Source: Fredericiella sp038205395
Lineage (GTDB): Bacteria > Chloroflexota > Anaerolineae > Caldilineales > Caldilineaceae
Assembly (NCBI GenBank): GCA_038205395.1
Contig: JBBRBX010000011.1
Coordinates: 7,220-71,219 of the forward strand
Length of the DNA stretch: 64,000 nucleotides
Reading direction: 5' to 3'
The notes beneath the pieces were generated by a model. That model was not told the origin of the DNA, made no database searches, and was given only the letters and a program-made list of their open reading frames with translations. Made by a program: the position numbers and the translations under genes. Shown here piece by piece: positions 16,266 through 24,948 of the stretch; position 1 is the first letter of the stretch, and each line of letters starts with the position of its first letter.

Positions 16266-16942
16266 GGAAGCATTTGACGGGCAAGCTGCGCCGCATGTTT
16301 GCGGCTGCATACATCCAACTTGCGCAACAGATTATGTACGTGATTTTTTACGGTGCCCAGTTCAATGGTCAGTGCCTGGGCGATTTCCTGGTTGCTCTTC
16401 TCCTGCCCCAACAGCTCCAACACTTCCATTTCGCGCTGGGTCAGATCAGCATAAGCAGTTTCCGGGTCGGCCAGGTTGCCGCCGTCCAGTTCCATCAACA
16501 ACAGCTTCAGCTCGGCAATACGCGCCATCATGACGGCGGCAATGTCGGGGTGCACCAGAAACTCGTCCTCGGCCACCGCGTGAATCTTTTTCACAAGATC
16601 GGCCCAGGACTCATCTTCACACACGTAGCCGGCGGCCCCTTCTTCAACAAACTGGATAATTACATCGTCAACCTTGGGCACGTCCGTGACCAGCACTTTG
16701 AACGGTTGCTCGCGAGCTACAAGATCACGCGTCAAACCCAGCGCGCCATCTTGGGCCAACTTGTAGCTTACCAACACCACTGCAGCGGTGCTTTTCGCCA
16801 ACTGTGCCAAAGCAAGGTCGACTCTGTCCGTGCAGCCCTGCACGTTCAGGTCCGGCTCAGCGTGTAACACGGCCATCAATGGATCGCTAACCGTACAATC
16901 GGCACGTACAGCAAAAAGGTTGATCATCTGCGTTGTAGTCAT
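16259..16942 (-). CDS. LuxR/NarL-type regulator with degenerate receiver
   Basis: A 227-residue protein. The N-terminal 130 residues follow the receiver fold but lack its chemistry: no acidic pair at the start, SYKLAQDG where the phospho-acceptor Asp should be, and GYVCED in place of GYxxKD. The C-terminal HTH is intact (LTQREMEVLELLGQEKSNQE, then TVKNHVHNLLRKLDVCSRKHAA). It is a paralogue of the regulator at 33571-34353, with which it shares near-identical recognition helices. No kinase partner is needed, since phosphorylation is unlikely. A matching palindrome 156 bases upstream is a candidate autoregulatory operator. Confidence 0.88.
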   Translation of the reverse strand: MTTTQMINLFAVRADCTVSDPLMAVLHAEPDLNVQGCTDRVDLALAQLAKSTAAVVLVSYKLAQDGALGLTRDLVAREQPFKVLVTDVPKVDDVIIQFVEEGAAGYVCEDESWADLVKKIHAVAEDEFLVHPDIAAVMMARIAELKLLLMELDGGNLADPETAYADLTQREMEVLELLGQEKSNQEIAQALTIELGTVKNHVHNLLRKLDVCSRKHAAQLARQMLPQ

Positions 16943-17097
16943 AAAATGTGTAGCGCCGCCATCTTTAATCTATTCGGAGTGAAAGACTGCCGATTTACTG
17001 GAAATTTATCTGTTCGGAATCACCCCCTGTTCAGGAGCGCATCTATATTGTATGCAGTGAAAGAGGCGAAAGAAATGGGGAACTACAGAGGAAAGAA

Positions 17098-17115
17098 GGT
17101 AGGGATTCCCCTACC
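17098..17115. promoter_or_regulatory. Palindrome GGTAGGG-N4-CCCTACC shared with 34457-34474
   Basis: A perfect 7-bp inverted repeat lies upstream of the pseudo-receiver LuxR gene at 16259-16942 and 11 bases past the stop of the NarL gene at 17127. The same palindrome precedes the paralogous regulator at 33571-34353. No U tract follows on either strand, so a terminator is unlikely; a dimeric LuxR-type operator fits better. Confidence 0.6.
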
Positions 17116-17126
17116 TGAGCCGCTGC

Positions 17127-17762
17127 TCAGACCAGTTCGCGCTGTATAGCCTGCACGGCCGCCTCCACGCGCGAGGAGACATCCAGCTTGTCAAATATAG
17201 CTCCCATATGTTTTTCCACGGTTTTTTCACTGATTTTCAACTGGTGGCCGATCTCCTGGTTGGTTTTACCCGTCACCACCAGCCGCAGCACATCCATTTC
17301 ACGGGTTGACAGCTCGCTTCCCACCAGCTCACTGTCACGCGTCCATGCCGACATGCGCGCCACGGCGCGCCGGCTTAGCCAGCCTTCTTCACCACGCGCC
17401 ACGCCTCGCACTGCCTCGATAATAATTTCGGGCGCCTCTTCTTTGGTAATATAACCGGCCGCTCCACTTGCCAGCAGGTTGCGTACATATTGCCCATCAT
17501 CATAAGCGCTCAAAGCCAATACGCGTACAGGCGAGCGTATCGACTTTAGCTGCTTGGCTACATCGACGCCGGACATGCCGCCGGGCATCTCCATATCCAA
17601 CAGCAGCACATCGGGCGCCAATTCACTCGTCAGATTCAAGGCTTCCTGACCACTCTTGGCTTCGGCCACCACTTCAATATCGGGCGCAGTCTGCAAAAGC
17701 GAAAGGATTCCCCGACGCACAATTGGATGATCGTCCACCAACAGCACACGAATTTTACTCAC
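17127..17762 (-). CDS. NarL/FixJ-family response regulator
   Basis: A 211-residue regulator with a complete receiver (VDDHPIVRRG, phospho-acceptor in VLLLDMEMPGG, Lys in GYITKEEAPE) and a LuxR-type HTH (LSTREMDVLRLVVTGKTNQE, then KTVEKHMGAIFDKLDVSSR). It sits 16 bases downstream of the PAS-containing HisKA_3 kinase at 17779-18921, which is its evident partner. Target genes are not obvious; the neighbouring M48 protease gene is a possibility by position only. Confidence 0.92.
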   Translation of the reverse strand: MSKIRVLLVDDHPIVRRGILSLLQTAPDIEVVAEAKSGQEALNLTSELAPDVLLLDMEMPGGMSGVDVAKQLKSIRSPVRVLALSAYDDGQYVRNLLASGAAGYITKEEAPEIIIEAVRGVARGEEGWLSRRAVARMSAWTRDSELVGSELSTREMDVLRLVVTGKTNQEIGHQLKISEKTVEKHMGAIFDKLDVSSRVEAAVQAIQRELV

Positions 17763-17778
17763 GACTCCACCATTTGCT

Positions 17779-18921
17779 CTACTGATTGATCTCGGGTTGA
17801 TCTGCCGGTTGATCTGCAGGAAGATGAATTGGCGCTACTGCCCGTAGATGAACTCCCTCACCGAGGGCGGAGCGAATCGTCACCCGTCCCCCAATAGCTT
17901 CCGCTCGTTCGATGCAGCCCAAAAGCCCATATTTCCCTTGTTGGACCATCGCCATCCAGTTGCTGGGAACGGCAAATCCCTGGCCATCATCCTCAATGCG
18001 CAGTTCAACTTGATTCTCCTTCAGCGCAAGACCAACAAAGACATGCGTAGCGTTGGCATGGTGCGCCACATTGCGCAGCGCCTGCTGGCAAATACGGTAG
18101 AGCGCAAGCCGCGTGCGCTCATTCAGGCGCTGATCGTCGTCTTCCAAGTCAAGGGCCACGGAGATCGCGAGCTGCTCGCGCTGGAACCCTTCCGCAAATG
18201 AGCGGATCACGGCGCTCACACCAAAAGGCGTCAGCGCAGGGGGACGCAGATCTTGACAAATCGCCCGCAAATGTCGCGCCAGTTGGCGCAGTGTGGAACG
18301 CATTTCGGTCAACTGTGTCTGCTGCTGTTCATCCTGATTGGTGCGCGCCATTGCCACCAGCTTAAAATCCAGGCTGTGCAGCTCCTGCAGCGGCCCATCA
18401 TGCAGATCCTGCGCCAGCCGCTGGCGCTCATTCTCTTCGCTGTCCAAAAGCCGATGCTGCATTTCGCACAAGGCGGCTTCACCGCGCTGCTTGCGCTGCA
18501 GCCTGTCCATTTCATCCTGGACAAAGGTTAACAGGTACAGGCCGTCTGCAGCCGGCAGCTGCTTGACAGTCAGAGCAGCTGCAAATTTCTTGCCGCTGCA
18601 ATGGACCGCCTGCACCTCCTGCTCATCGCGCAAGCAGAAACTTTTAGATTCGCTCCATCCGCCATCGTTTTCAACCTGCCAAACCGTGTCCGAATCAGGC
18701 AGAACGGCTGCAACCATCTGGCCAGCGAGTGCTGCGCTGCGGCAGCCAAACATCTGTTCTGCAGCGCTGTTCATATGCAAGATCACGCCTTGCCTGCTTA
18801 CGCAGACAGCAGCGTCCGGTAGAAATTCCAGGAGCGCGACAGACAACTGATGGGATGCCGCCGTATTGCCCAGCAATCGCTCACTGTCCACGTTCGGCAT
18901 ATAAGAATCCATGTCACGCAT
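17779..18921 (-). CDS. Cytosolic PAS-HisKA_3 sensor histidine kinase
   Basis: 380 residues, no membrane segment. A PAS domain (about 25-140: LPDAAVCVSRQGVILHMNSAAEQMFGC) is followed by the HisKA_3 dimerisation domain with phospho-acceptor His in RLAQDLHDGPLQELHS, then an HATPase_c domain (CQQALRNVAHHANAT, EDDGQGF, GKYGLLGCIERAEAIGG). The C-terminus ends in two PADQ repeats. It would sense an intracellular or redox signal through PAS, with no visible ligand residues. It forms a two-gene operon with the NarL regulator 16 bases downstream. Confidence 0.92.
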   Translation of the reverse strand: MRDMDSYMPNVDSERLLGNTAASHQLSVALLEFLPDAAVCVSRQGVILHMNSAAEQMFGCRSAALAGQMVAAVLPDSDTVWQVENDGGWSESKSFCLRDEQEVQAVHCSGKKFAAALTVKQLPAADGLYLLTFVQDEMDRLQRKQRGEAALCEMQHRLLDSEENERQRLAQDLHDGPLQELHSLDFKLVAMARTNQDEQQQTQLTEMRSTLRQLARHLRAICQDLRPPALTPFGVSAVIRSFAEGFQREQLAISVALDLEDDDQRLNERTRLALYRICQQALRNVAHHANATHVFVGLALKENQVELRIEDDGQGFAVPSNWMAMVQQGKYGLLGCIERAEAIGGRVTIRSALGEGVHLRAVAPIHLPADQPADQPEINQ

Positions 18922-19196
18922 TAAATCACCTCTTCTTTTCCCTTCGTGACTTTATCATAACAGACTTTCACCGCCTGCGCATCCATCTTGGTATGCAGCC
19001 GGCGCACAAGGCGGGATAGAAGTGCTCAGCCGGGAGCGGCTACCTATGGCCGCATATCGACTCTGCTTCTGAATCCTGATCTATGGCATCCAAAGCATAT
19101 GAACGCTACGCTGCGCAGGCAGGAAATCGATCTTATCAACAGGCTGGATGGAATCCGCTGGAATCCGGCAGCAGCAAAGGATGGAAAGGAAGCAAA

Positions 19197-20033
19197 ATGT
19201 TAAGAAGATCACGTGGCGGATGCGGTGCAAGTGCAGGAAGGATATTGATCGCTGTCGTCTTAGTAGGCGTCGCACTCTTCTCCTACTTTGGATCGCGTGT
19301 GTATAATCCAGTGACGGACGAGACACAGCACATCAACATCAGCGCCAAGCAAGAAGTCGCCCTCGGTTTACAGGCGGCGCCGCAAATGGAAGCGGAATTT
19401 GGCGGCCAGTCCCAGGATATGCGCGCACAGGGTCTGGTCGACCAGGTCTGTACGAAAATTGTGCAGTCCAGCGATGCGGGCAAGACGGATTATCCGTTTG
19501 CTTGCCACTTGTTAGCTGACCCCTCCACAGTCAATGCATTCGCCCTGCCTGGGGGCCAGGTGTATATCACTACCGCACTTTTCAACCGTCTGCAGACGGA
19601 GGGGCAGTTGGCGGGCGTGCTCGGCCACGAAATGGGGCATGTAGTCGCGCGTCATGGCGCAGAACACATCGCGAAAACACAACTGACACAGGATTTGACG
19701 GGAGCAGTCGTCGTCGCCTCCTATGATCCTTCCAACCCTAATTCCGCCTACGCTGCCCAGATCGCCGCTCTCGTCGGCCAACTCGTCAACTTGAAGTACG
19801 GGCGCAGTGATGAACTGGAATCCGATCAGCTTGGGGTGCGCTTTATGGCGGAAGCAGGCTACGACCCACGCGCCATGATAACAGTTATGCAGATCCTGGC
19901 GGAATCGAGCAGTGGCGGCAACCCGCCGGAATTTTTCAGCACCCATCCGAATCCGGATAACCGCATTGAGCACATCCAGCAAGCTATCGCCACCCAATAT
20001 CCCGACGGCGTGCCTGCCGGCCTGCAAGAGTGA
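19197..20033 (+). CDS. M48-family metalloprotease, membrane-anchored
   Basis: About 278 residues from the ATG at 19197, which is preceded by AAAGGAAGC; the frame is open back to 19083, but that start has no good site. An N-terminal membrane helix (RILIAVVLVGVALFSYF) suggests a signal anchor. The protease core has the zinc motif HEMGHVVARH and the downstream glutamate in DELESDQLGVRFM, as in BepA/LoiP/Oma1-like peptidases, and NAFALPGGQVYITTAL. It likely cleaves misfolded envelope proteins outside the membrane. It stands alone between a signalling pair and the DUF1328 gene. Confidence 0.9.
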   Translation: MLRRSRGGCGASAGRILIAVVLVGVALFSYFGSRVYNPVTDETQHINISAKQEVALGLQAAPQMEAEFGGQSQDMRAQGLVDQVCTKIVQSSDAGKTDYPFACHLLADPSTVNAFALPGGQVYITTALFNRLQTEGQLAGVLGHEMGHVVARHGAEHIAKTQLTQDLTGAVVVASYDPSNPNSAYAAQIAALVGQLVNLKYGRSDELESDQLGVRFMAEAGYDPRAMITVMQILAESSSGGNPPEFFSTHPNPDNRIEHIQQAIATQYPDGVPAGLQE

Positions 20034-20247
20034 GATCTATCCGCACCTATGAGCGGCGAACAGCTATGCCAGCAGTTCTATCTCGTCTGTATATCTAGAC
20101 GGCTTATGCAGCAGATGGTGAATCGCTATACTCTCTTCAGGAGTAAATCAGGCCCTGTGGTAGACACCAGTTTGCAGAAGGTGTCGGAACATTACCCAGA
20201 AGAGAGCTAAGAAGAGACATTTCTAACAGCAGAAGGAGAGACAGAGT

Positions 20248-20415
20248 ATGTTAAAATGGGCAGCTATATTTCTAGTGATTGCGTTGGTGGCTGGTTTGCT
20301 GGGTTTTGCCGGCGTGGCCGGTGCAGCAAGCAACATTGCTTGGATTATTTTCGTTGTGTTCTTGATCCTGTTCGTGGTGTCGTTGTTCATGAACGGTCGT
20401 TCGCCGGCGGCGTAG
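20248..20415 (+). CDS. DUF1328 family small membrane protein
   Basis: A 55-residue protein, MLKWAAIFLVIALVAGLLGF to FMNGRSPAA, with two membrane helices joined by AGVAGAASNIAW. This is the layout of the DUF1328/YtjA family, which is common in stress-associated regions but of unknown function. AAGGAG lies ten bases before the ATG. A strong terminator follows 60 bases after the stop. Confidence 0.88.
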   Translation: MLKWAAIFLVIALVAGLLGFAGVAGAASNIAWIIFVVFLILFVVSLFMNGRSPAA

Positions 20416-20474
20416 CCTGCAAAAACGCACCTGTATTTGTCGTCAGCCCCATACCGCCATGTGGCATGGGGGGG

Positions 20475-20521
20475 GTGGGGACAGCCGGCTGCCTTGCAGT
20501 TCAGGCTGTCCCCACTTTTTT
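20475..20521 (+). terminator. Rho-independent terminator after the DUF1328 gene
   Basis: GTGGGGACAGCC (20475-20486) pairs perfectly with GGCTGTCCCCAC (20504-20515) over 12 bp and is followed at once by a T6 run. Confidence 0.92.
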
Positions 20522-20540
20522 GCTTAGAAAGCCGATCTAA

Positions 20541-21152
20541 ATGCAATCAAGTCGTCAATCCCAATTACAAGCCATTGCTGATTCCCTGCGGCAGCTTTCT
20601 GATTCCCCTCTTTATGCTTATCGCGTTGAGCACAATTATGCGCCGGTCGCCGGGGAAGGGGACGCGCATGCTTCCATCATGTTGATCGGCGAAGCGCCAG
20701 GCGAATGGGAAGCCAAAAGTGGACGTCCCTTTGTGGGGGCATCCGGCCGCCTGCTTGATTCTCTATTGCAGTCCATTGGGTTCCAACGCAGCGACGTCTT
20801 TATTACAAACGTTGTGAAAGATCGCCCGCCGGAGAATCGAGCGCCTACAACAGCCGAGATTCAGTTTTATGCCCCCTTTTTGCGCCAACAAATTGTTGTG
20901 ATCCAGCCGCGCATTTTTGCCACGCTGGGGCGTTTCGCAATGGAGTTTCTTTTCGGCTTCTTTGGCCTGCCGGTCAAAGGTCAGAAAATCAGCAAACTGC
21001 ATGGAACGCATCTTGAAGCCGAGGCGAGCTATGGAAAGGTAACGATTGTGCCGCTGTATCATCCTGCCGTCGCACTCTACAATACGGCGCAGCGGGAGAC
21101 GCTGGAGACGGATTTTCGGCTGTTAAAGCAGGTTATGGAAGAAGTGGGCTGA
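20541..21152 (+). CDS. udg: Family-4-type uracil-DNA glycosylase lacking the Fe-S cysteines
   Basis: 203 residues. Removes uracil from DNA in base excision repair. Motif A is GEAPGEWEAKSGRPFVGASGRLL, followed by FITNVVKDRPPENRAP, and the C-terminal motif B is in PLYHPAVALYN. Family-4 enzymes carry four cysteines holding a [4Fe-4S] cluster. Here the usual KCRPP reads KDRPP, the usual C after the Glu-Ile helix reads Y (EIQFYAP), and there is no cysteine anywhere in the protein. The N-terminal Cys pair is likewise absent. So it is a cluster-free variant. It starts 20 bases after a strong terminator, so its promoter must lie within or overlap that hairpin region. Confidence 0.9.
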   Translation: MQSSRQSQLQAIADSLRQLSDSPLYAYRVEHNYAPVAGEGDAHASIMLIGEAPGEWEAKSGRPFVGASGRLLDSLLQSIGFQRSDVFITNVVKDRPPENRAPTTAEIQFYAPFLRQQIVVIQPRIFATLGRFAMEFLFGFFGLPVKGQKISKLHGTHLEAEASYGKVTIVPLYHPAVALYNTAQRETLETDFRLLKQVMEEVG

Positions 21153-21210
21153 ACACCCCTGCATTTGGCAGAGGAATTTAAGGCAGGCCGCTTCCAAGAG
21201 GCAATTGTGC

Positions 21211-21256
21211 AAAACGAACGGCACCCTTCGTCTATACGAAGTGGCGCCGTTCTTGC
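21211..21256. terminator. Imperfect bidirectional terminator hairpin between convergent genes
   Basis: GAACGGC (21216-21222) pairs with GCCGTTC (21246-21252), with inner pairing TTCGT/ACGAA, an A4 tract on the left and TTGCT on the right. It lies between the convergent UDG and SDR genes. Confidence 0.6.
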
Positions 21257-21304
21257 TAGTCGGTTGGCTTGAAAGCGCAGCAGTTGGCTGCGTCGAGGGG
21301 CAAA

Positions 21305-22087
21305 TCAGCCTTTCAGCAGCGACTCCGCCCCGTCTATCCAGATCTCAGTGCCGGTGATATGGCTGGAAGCGTCAGAGGCCAGGAAGAGCACCAGGTCGGC
21401 TACCTGTTCGGCTCGTCCAGGGGCGCCCCCAGTCAGCGGCTGATTGCTTTCCGGAAATTCCACAGGTATCTGCACCTTATCCAGATCGCGCTGCTCCGTA
21501 TTTTCATCAATTTCGGTTTCGATAGCGCCTGGGCAGATGACATTAACCCGCACTTTCGACGGAGCCAACTCCAACGCCAGCATTTTTGTCATCGCCACCT
21601 GGCCGGCTTTGGAAGTGGAGTAGGCGGTGGCGCCGGTGTTGCTGAAGATGCGTGTACCGTTGACGGAAGCCGTCACAATCACGGCGCCGCCCTGCCGCTT
21701 GAGCAGCGGCACAGCATATTTGATTGTATAGAATGTACCGTTGAGATTAATGGCGATTGTTTTGCCCCACTCATCCGGGGACAGTTCCTCGATCGGCGCC
21801 CACACACCGTTAATTCCGGCATTGGCGAAAACGATATCCAGCCGCCCCCACTCCTGCTCAACCTTGCGGTAGGCTGACTGCATGGCTGTAGCGTCACTGA
21901 TGTCCGCTACAAGCGAAATAGCCTTGCCGTCTTTGCCATTGATATCCGCTTCCACTTCACGCAGTTCTTCTTGCGTGCGGCCCAAAAGGGCAACCGCAGC
22001 ACCAGCGGCGGCAAGCTTTTTGGCGGCAGCCGCACCAATGCCGGAGCCGGCGCCGGTTACCAGCGCTACTTTTCCTTGCAACTGCAT
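21305..22087 (-). CDS. Short-chain dehydrogenase/reductase
   Basis: A 260-residue SDR. NAD(P)-binding TGAGSGIG at residues 12-19, NAG motif in VFANAGING, catalytic YSTSK in ATAYSTSKAGQVAMTKML, and CPGAIETEI. The ATG at 22087 follows GACAAGGAGATAAGG; upstream sequence in frame overlaps the LLM gene end and is not coding. The N-terminal half and TASVNGTRIFSNTG stretch resemble sugar/alcohol SDRs such as glucose dehydrogenase-like proteins. It starts 46 bases after the F420-type oxidoreductase stop, and the two probably share a transcript. Confidence 0.88.
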   Translation of the reverse strand: MQLQGKVALVTGAGSGIGAAAAKKLAAAGAAVALLGRTQEELREVEADINGKDGKAISLVADISDATAMQSAYRKVEQEWGRLDIVFANAGINGVWAPIEELSPDEWGKTIAINLNGTFYTIKYAVPLLKRQGGAVIVTASVNGTRIFSNTGATAYSTSKAGQVAMTKMLALELAPSKVRVNVICPGAIETEIDENTEQRDLDKVQIPVEFPESNQPLTGGAPGRAEQVADLVLFLASDASSHITGTEIWIDGAESLLKG

Positions 22088-22133
22088 GTACCTTATCTCC
22101 TTGTCTTTTCCCGTAGTCTTTCCTCGTATTCTT

Positions 22134-23090
22134 TTATTGTACGTTCGGCAGCACTTCGCGCTCATAGAAGCGGATAAAGCCTTCTTGATCCGGGCCGATT
22201 TGGTGCAAATAGATATGATCAAAGCCTGCATCCACATATTTTTGGATAGCGGCAATGTGTACATCCGGGTCGGGGCCGCAGGCAATATGCTTGGTCGCCA
22301 TCTCCTCATTCACCATCTTGACGGCTTGTTCAAAATGGGTGACGGTGCGAAGTTCGGCGCTCAGTTCGCCGGTAAGCCCGCTGTTGGGCCAGATTTTGTG
22401 CACCGTGCGTTTGGCTTCTTCCTCGCTCGGCCCCCAACAGACTGTAACCTGGCCGATGTGCGGCTTGCCGGCTCCGCCGTTACTGTCAAACTCTGCAACG
22501 ACTTCCTTGTCCGGCCCCGTCGCAATCAACCCGTCGCCGATTTGGCCGGCAGTCTGGGCGGTGATCGGCCCGCTTGCGCCGACCATCAACTGCGGCGGCG
22601 CCTCCGGCAGCGTGAAAAGTTTAGCATCCTCTACGGTAAAGAAACGGCCCCAATAGCTGACAGTCTCACCCGTCCAGAGCTTGCGTATAATGGCGACGGA
22701 CTCGGCAAGCATCGCCAGCCGCACATCATGCGGAGGCCACCGCTGCCCGACAACATGCTCGTTTAAATTCTCGCCTGTACCTACACCCAGAAAAAAGCGA
22801 TTGGGCAGCATCACGGCGCTGGTGGCGGCAGCTTGCGCCACAATGGCCGGATGAATACGGATGATCGGGGCAGTAACACCTGTGCCGATCACCAGGCGCT
22901 TGGTGGCTTGCGCCAGCGCACCAATCACGCTCCAGACAAATGGGCTTTGCCCTTGCGCACTGATCCAAGGATGATAGTGGTCCGAGATCATGGCAAACCC
23001 AAAGCCTGCCGCCTCCGCCAACTGGGAATGGCGCACGATATCCAGCGGATTATGCTCTTCACTCGAAATAGCGTAGCCAAATTCTGTCAT
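22134..23090 (-). CDS. F420-dependent LLM-class oxidoreductase (TIGR03557-like)
   Basis: A 318-residue luciferase-like monooxygenase-fold protein. It starts MTEFGYAISSEEHNPLDIVRH and has FAMISDHYHPW, GQSPFVWSVIGALAQATKRL, GVGTGENLNEHVVG and YWGRFFTVEDAKL, typical of the F420-dependent glucose-6-phosphate dehydrogenase-like LLM group. The start at 23090 is supported by AAGGAAAACC upstream. It likely uses deazaflavin F420 as hydride carrier, implying an F420-producing cell. The substrate is unknown. Its upstream region carries a long inverted repeat. Confidence 0.88.
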   Translation of the reverse strand: MTEFGYAISSEEHNPLDIVRHSQLAEAAGFGFAMISDHYHPWISAQGQSPFVWSVIGALAQATKRLVIGTGVTAPIIRIHPAIVAQAAATSAVMLPNRFFLGVGTGENLNEHVVGQRWPPHDVRLAMLAESVAIIRKLWTGETVSYWGRFFTVEDAKLFTLPEAPPQLMVGASGPITAQTAGQIGDGLIATGPDKEVVAEFDSNGGAGKPHIGQVTVCWGPSEEEAKRTVHKIWPNSGLTGELSAELRTVTHFEQAVKMVNEEMATKHIACGPDPDVHIAAIQKYVDAGFDHIYLHQIGPDQEGFIRFYEREVLPNVQ

Positions 23091-23125
23091 TAGGTTTTCC
23101 TTTTGAAGTTGATCTTTCCCACTCG

Positions 23126-23229
23126 CATGAATCGTCCCGCAAGCGTCCGCTTTCATCGCGATATGCCATCAGCAGCACGCTCATTACAATCCCACCCATT
23201 TCATCAGCAGGCTTGCGGGACGATTCATG
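23126..23229. repeat. 18-bp perfect inverted repeat with 68-bp spacer
   Basis: CATGAATCGTCCCGCAAG (23126-23143) is the exact reverse complement of 23212-23229. The arms bracket 68 bases directly upstream of the F420/LLM gene. No transposase or target duplication is visible. It could be a leader-RNA structure, a paired operator or a tiny mobile element relic. Confidence 0.75.
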
Positions 23230-23354
23230 GTATGTGAACCACTGGGGGTATGGCAGTTGCGCACAGCATAGCAGGCGCTGGTGGAGAAACCTACGCACCA
23301 GGTGAGGCAGGATAGGTATACAAAAAGGTATAACTTCAAGAAAGCGACGAATGA

Positions 23355-23765
23355 TCAGGCGTGCGTTTCGTCGCCGCCTGCGTGTGCGCTTATATACGTA
23401 TGGCCTTCAGCCACTTGGCGTAGGGCTTGCAGAAACGCCAGCGCATCGCCCTTCATCACATAGCCGCGCGCGCCCAGTTGCAGCACACGCTTGGCATAGA
23501 CCATCTCATCGTGACCTGACACTACAAGAACAGCGAGATCAGGCAGTTCCGCGTGCAGGCGGCGCAGCAAATCCACACCATCCACCGAACCTTGCAGCGA
23601 GATGTCCAGCACGACAATGTCCGGCTTGCAGTCGGCCACCAGGCGCAGCGCCTCATCCGCAGTGGCTGTCTCACCACACACCTGCATATCCGCTTCGCGT
23701 TGGATGAGGAGTGTGTAGCCCTGGCGGACGGCCACATGGTCATCGATAATAAAAATAGAATACAT
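23355..23765 (-). CDS. Single-domain response regulator (receiver only)
   Basis: A 136-residue receiver with IIDDHVAVRQG, phospho-acceptor in IVVLDISLQGS, and Lys in GYVMKGDAL, ending shortly after the last helix with no output domain. It follows the REC-HisKA_3 kinase by 22 bases and is probably its partner. Such lone receivers act as phosphate sinks or protein-interaction switches. The receiver resembles NarL-type ones, so it may be a NarL regulator that lost its HTH; the following 120 bases show no HTH remnant in any frame I examined. Confidence 0.85.
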   Translation of the reverse strand: MYSIFIIDDHVAVRQGYTLLIQREADMQVCGETATADEALRLVADCKPDIVVLDISLQGSVDGVDLLRRLHAELPDLAVLVVSGHDEMVYAKRVLQLGARGYVMKGDALAFLQALRQVAEGHTYISAHAGGDETHA

Positions 23766-23787
23766 GCCGCCGAAATCTCGCTTCTGT

Positions 23788-24888
23788 CTACACCAATAAA
23801 ATCGGCTCGCGCGGCACAAACACAGTTGCCCGCACCCCAGCACCAGGTTGGGACTCTATCTTTAGCAGACCCCCAAACAATGCCAGCCGCTCGCGCACGC
23901 TGTACAAGCCAAAGCCGCTGCCTGCTGCACCGCTGCCGGATGCGCCGTCCGCGGACGCAATCCCCCGACCACAGTCAGCAACACAAATCACCAGATTCTC
24001 ACCATCATCTTGCAGCGAGAGCGTTGCTTGGGAGACGCCGGCATGTTTTACAACATTGAACAAGAGTTCGCGCACAAGCTGAAACAACAACATGCGCAGA
24101 TCGTCATTAGGCCCTTTATAATCGGCGCTGACTTCCAGTGTGACGTTGAGATGATACTGCTCAGCCATGTGGCTCACCAGCCACTGCAGCGCCGTCGCCA
24201 GCCCCTCATTTTGGAGCACCGGCGGGCTTAGCTCAACTGTCAACGTGCGCGTGGTCAAAATGGCCTCATTCACCAGCGACTGCAGTGCAGCCAAGTGTTC
24301 GCGCACTCGCTCATCGTCGGGCACATCCAAGCTAATCAACTGCGAGCGCATCTGGATGCCGTATAGAATTTGCTGCACATGGTCATGCAGGATCTGGGAG
24401 ACTCGCCGCCGCTCGCGCTGCTCAGCCAGAGCCAGAGCCGACGCCAGCTTGCGGAGCTGACGGTTCTTCTCGTCCACGTCGCGCAGCAAGGCAACCTTTT
24501 CGATTGCGCTCGTAATGGCGTGCAGCAGGCTGATCTGTGTCAGGCTGTTCTTGACGAGATAGTTCTGCGCCCCCTGCTGCATTGCCTGGACAATCACTTC
24601 CGGACTTTCTTCGCCAGTCAAAATAATCACCGGCAGCGAGGCGCGCGTAAAATGGGGCAGCAAAGCCAGCCCGTCAGCGTGGGGCAGCCGATAATCAAGC
24701 AGCACACAGTCAGGACGATGAAGCGCTAGTGCCGCCAAAGCCTCTTCGGCAGTTGCAGCTTCGCGCACTGCATGATTGCTGTCCAACAGGCGGCAGACCA
24801 GCTCTCTATCCACTTCGTCATCATCTATCAGCAGCAGTTCAATTTGCGACTCAGCCATCAAGTCATCTCGGTTAGAAAGTAGAACCAT
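23788..24888 (-). CDS. REC-HisKA_3 hybrid histidine kinase
   Basis: 366 residues, soluble. Receiver domain first (LLIDDDEVDRELV, LLDYRLPHADG, NYLVKNSLTQ), then a HisKA_3 helix pair with H-box RRVSQILHDHVQQILYGIQ, then HATPase_c (LVRELLFNVVKHAGV, DCGRGIAS, GSGFGLYSVRERLALFGG). An N-terminal receiver makes it an intermediate in a phosphorelay, most likely from the large kinase at 24949-28695, whose gene ends 60 bases upstream, to the lone receiver downstream. All three lie in the same direction. Confidence 0.9.
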   Translation of the reverse strand: MVLLSNRDDLMAESQIELLLIDDDEVDRELVCRLLDSNHAVREAATAEEALAALALHRPDCVLLDYRLPHADGLALLPHFTRASLPVIILTGEESPEVIVQAMQQGAQNYLVKNSLTQISLLHAITSAIEKVALLRDVDEKNRQLRKLASALALAEQRERRRVSQILHDHVQQILYGIQMRSQLISLDVPDDERVREHLAALQSLVNEAILTTRTLTVELSPPVLQNEGLATALQWLVSHMAEQYHLNVTLEVSADYKGPNDDLRMLLFQLVRELLFNVVKHAGVSQATLSLQDDGENLVICVADCGRGIASADGASGSGAAGSGFGLYSVRERLALFGGLLKIESQPGAGVRATVFVPREPILLV

Positions 24889-24948
24889 TTCTGCGTCGAC
24901 CTATCCTTTCTTTTCATCGTGCAGGCAAAATGAAGCTTTGACCGCCGT

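Noticed and set aside
17098..17115. Palindrome as a terminator of the NarL gene
   Set aside because: No U tract on either strand and the same palindrome occurs at 34457 away from any gene end.
23091..23298. Short minus-strand frames across the 18-bp inverted repeat as a gene
   Set aside because: They run into the F420/LLM coding start in another frame and contain no known motif; at most a leader peptide.
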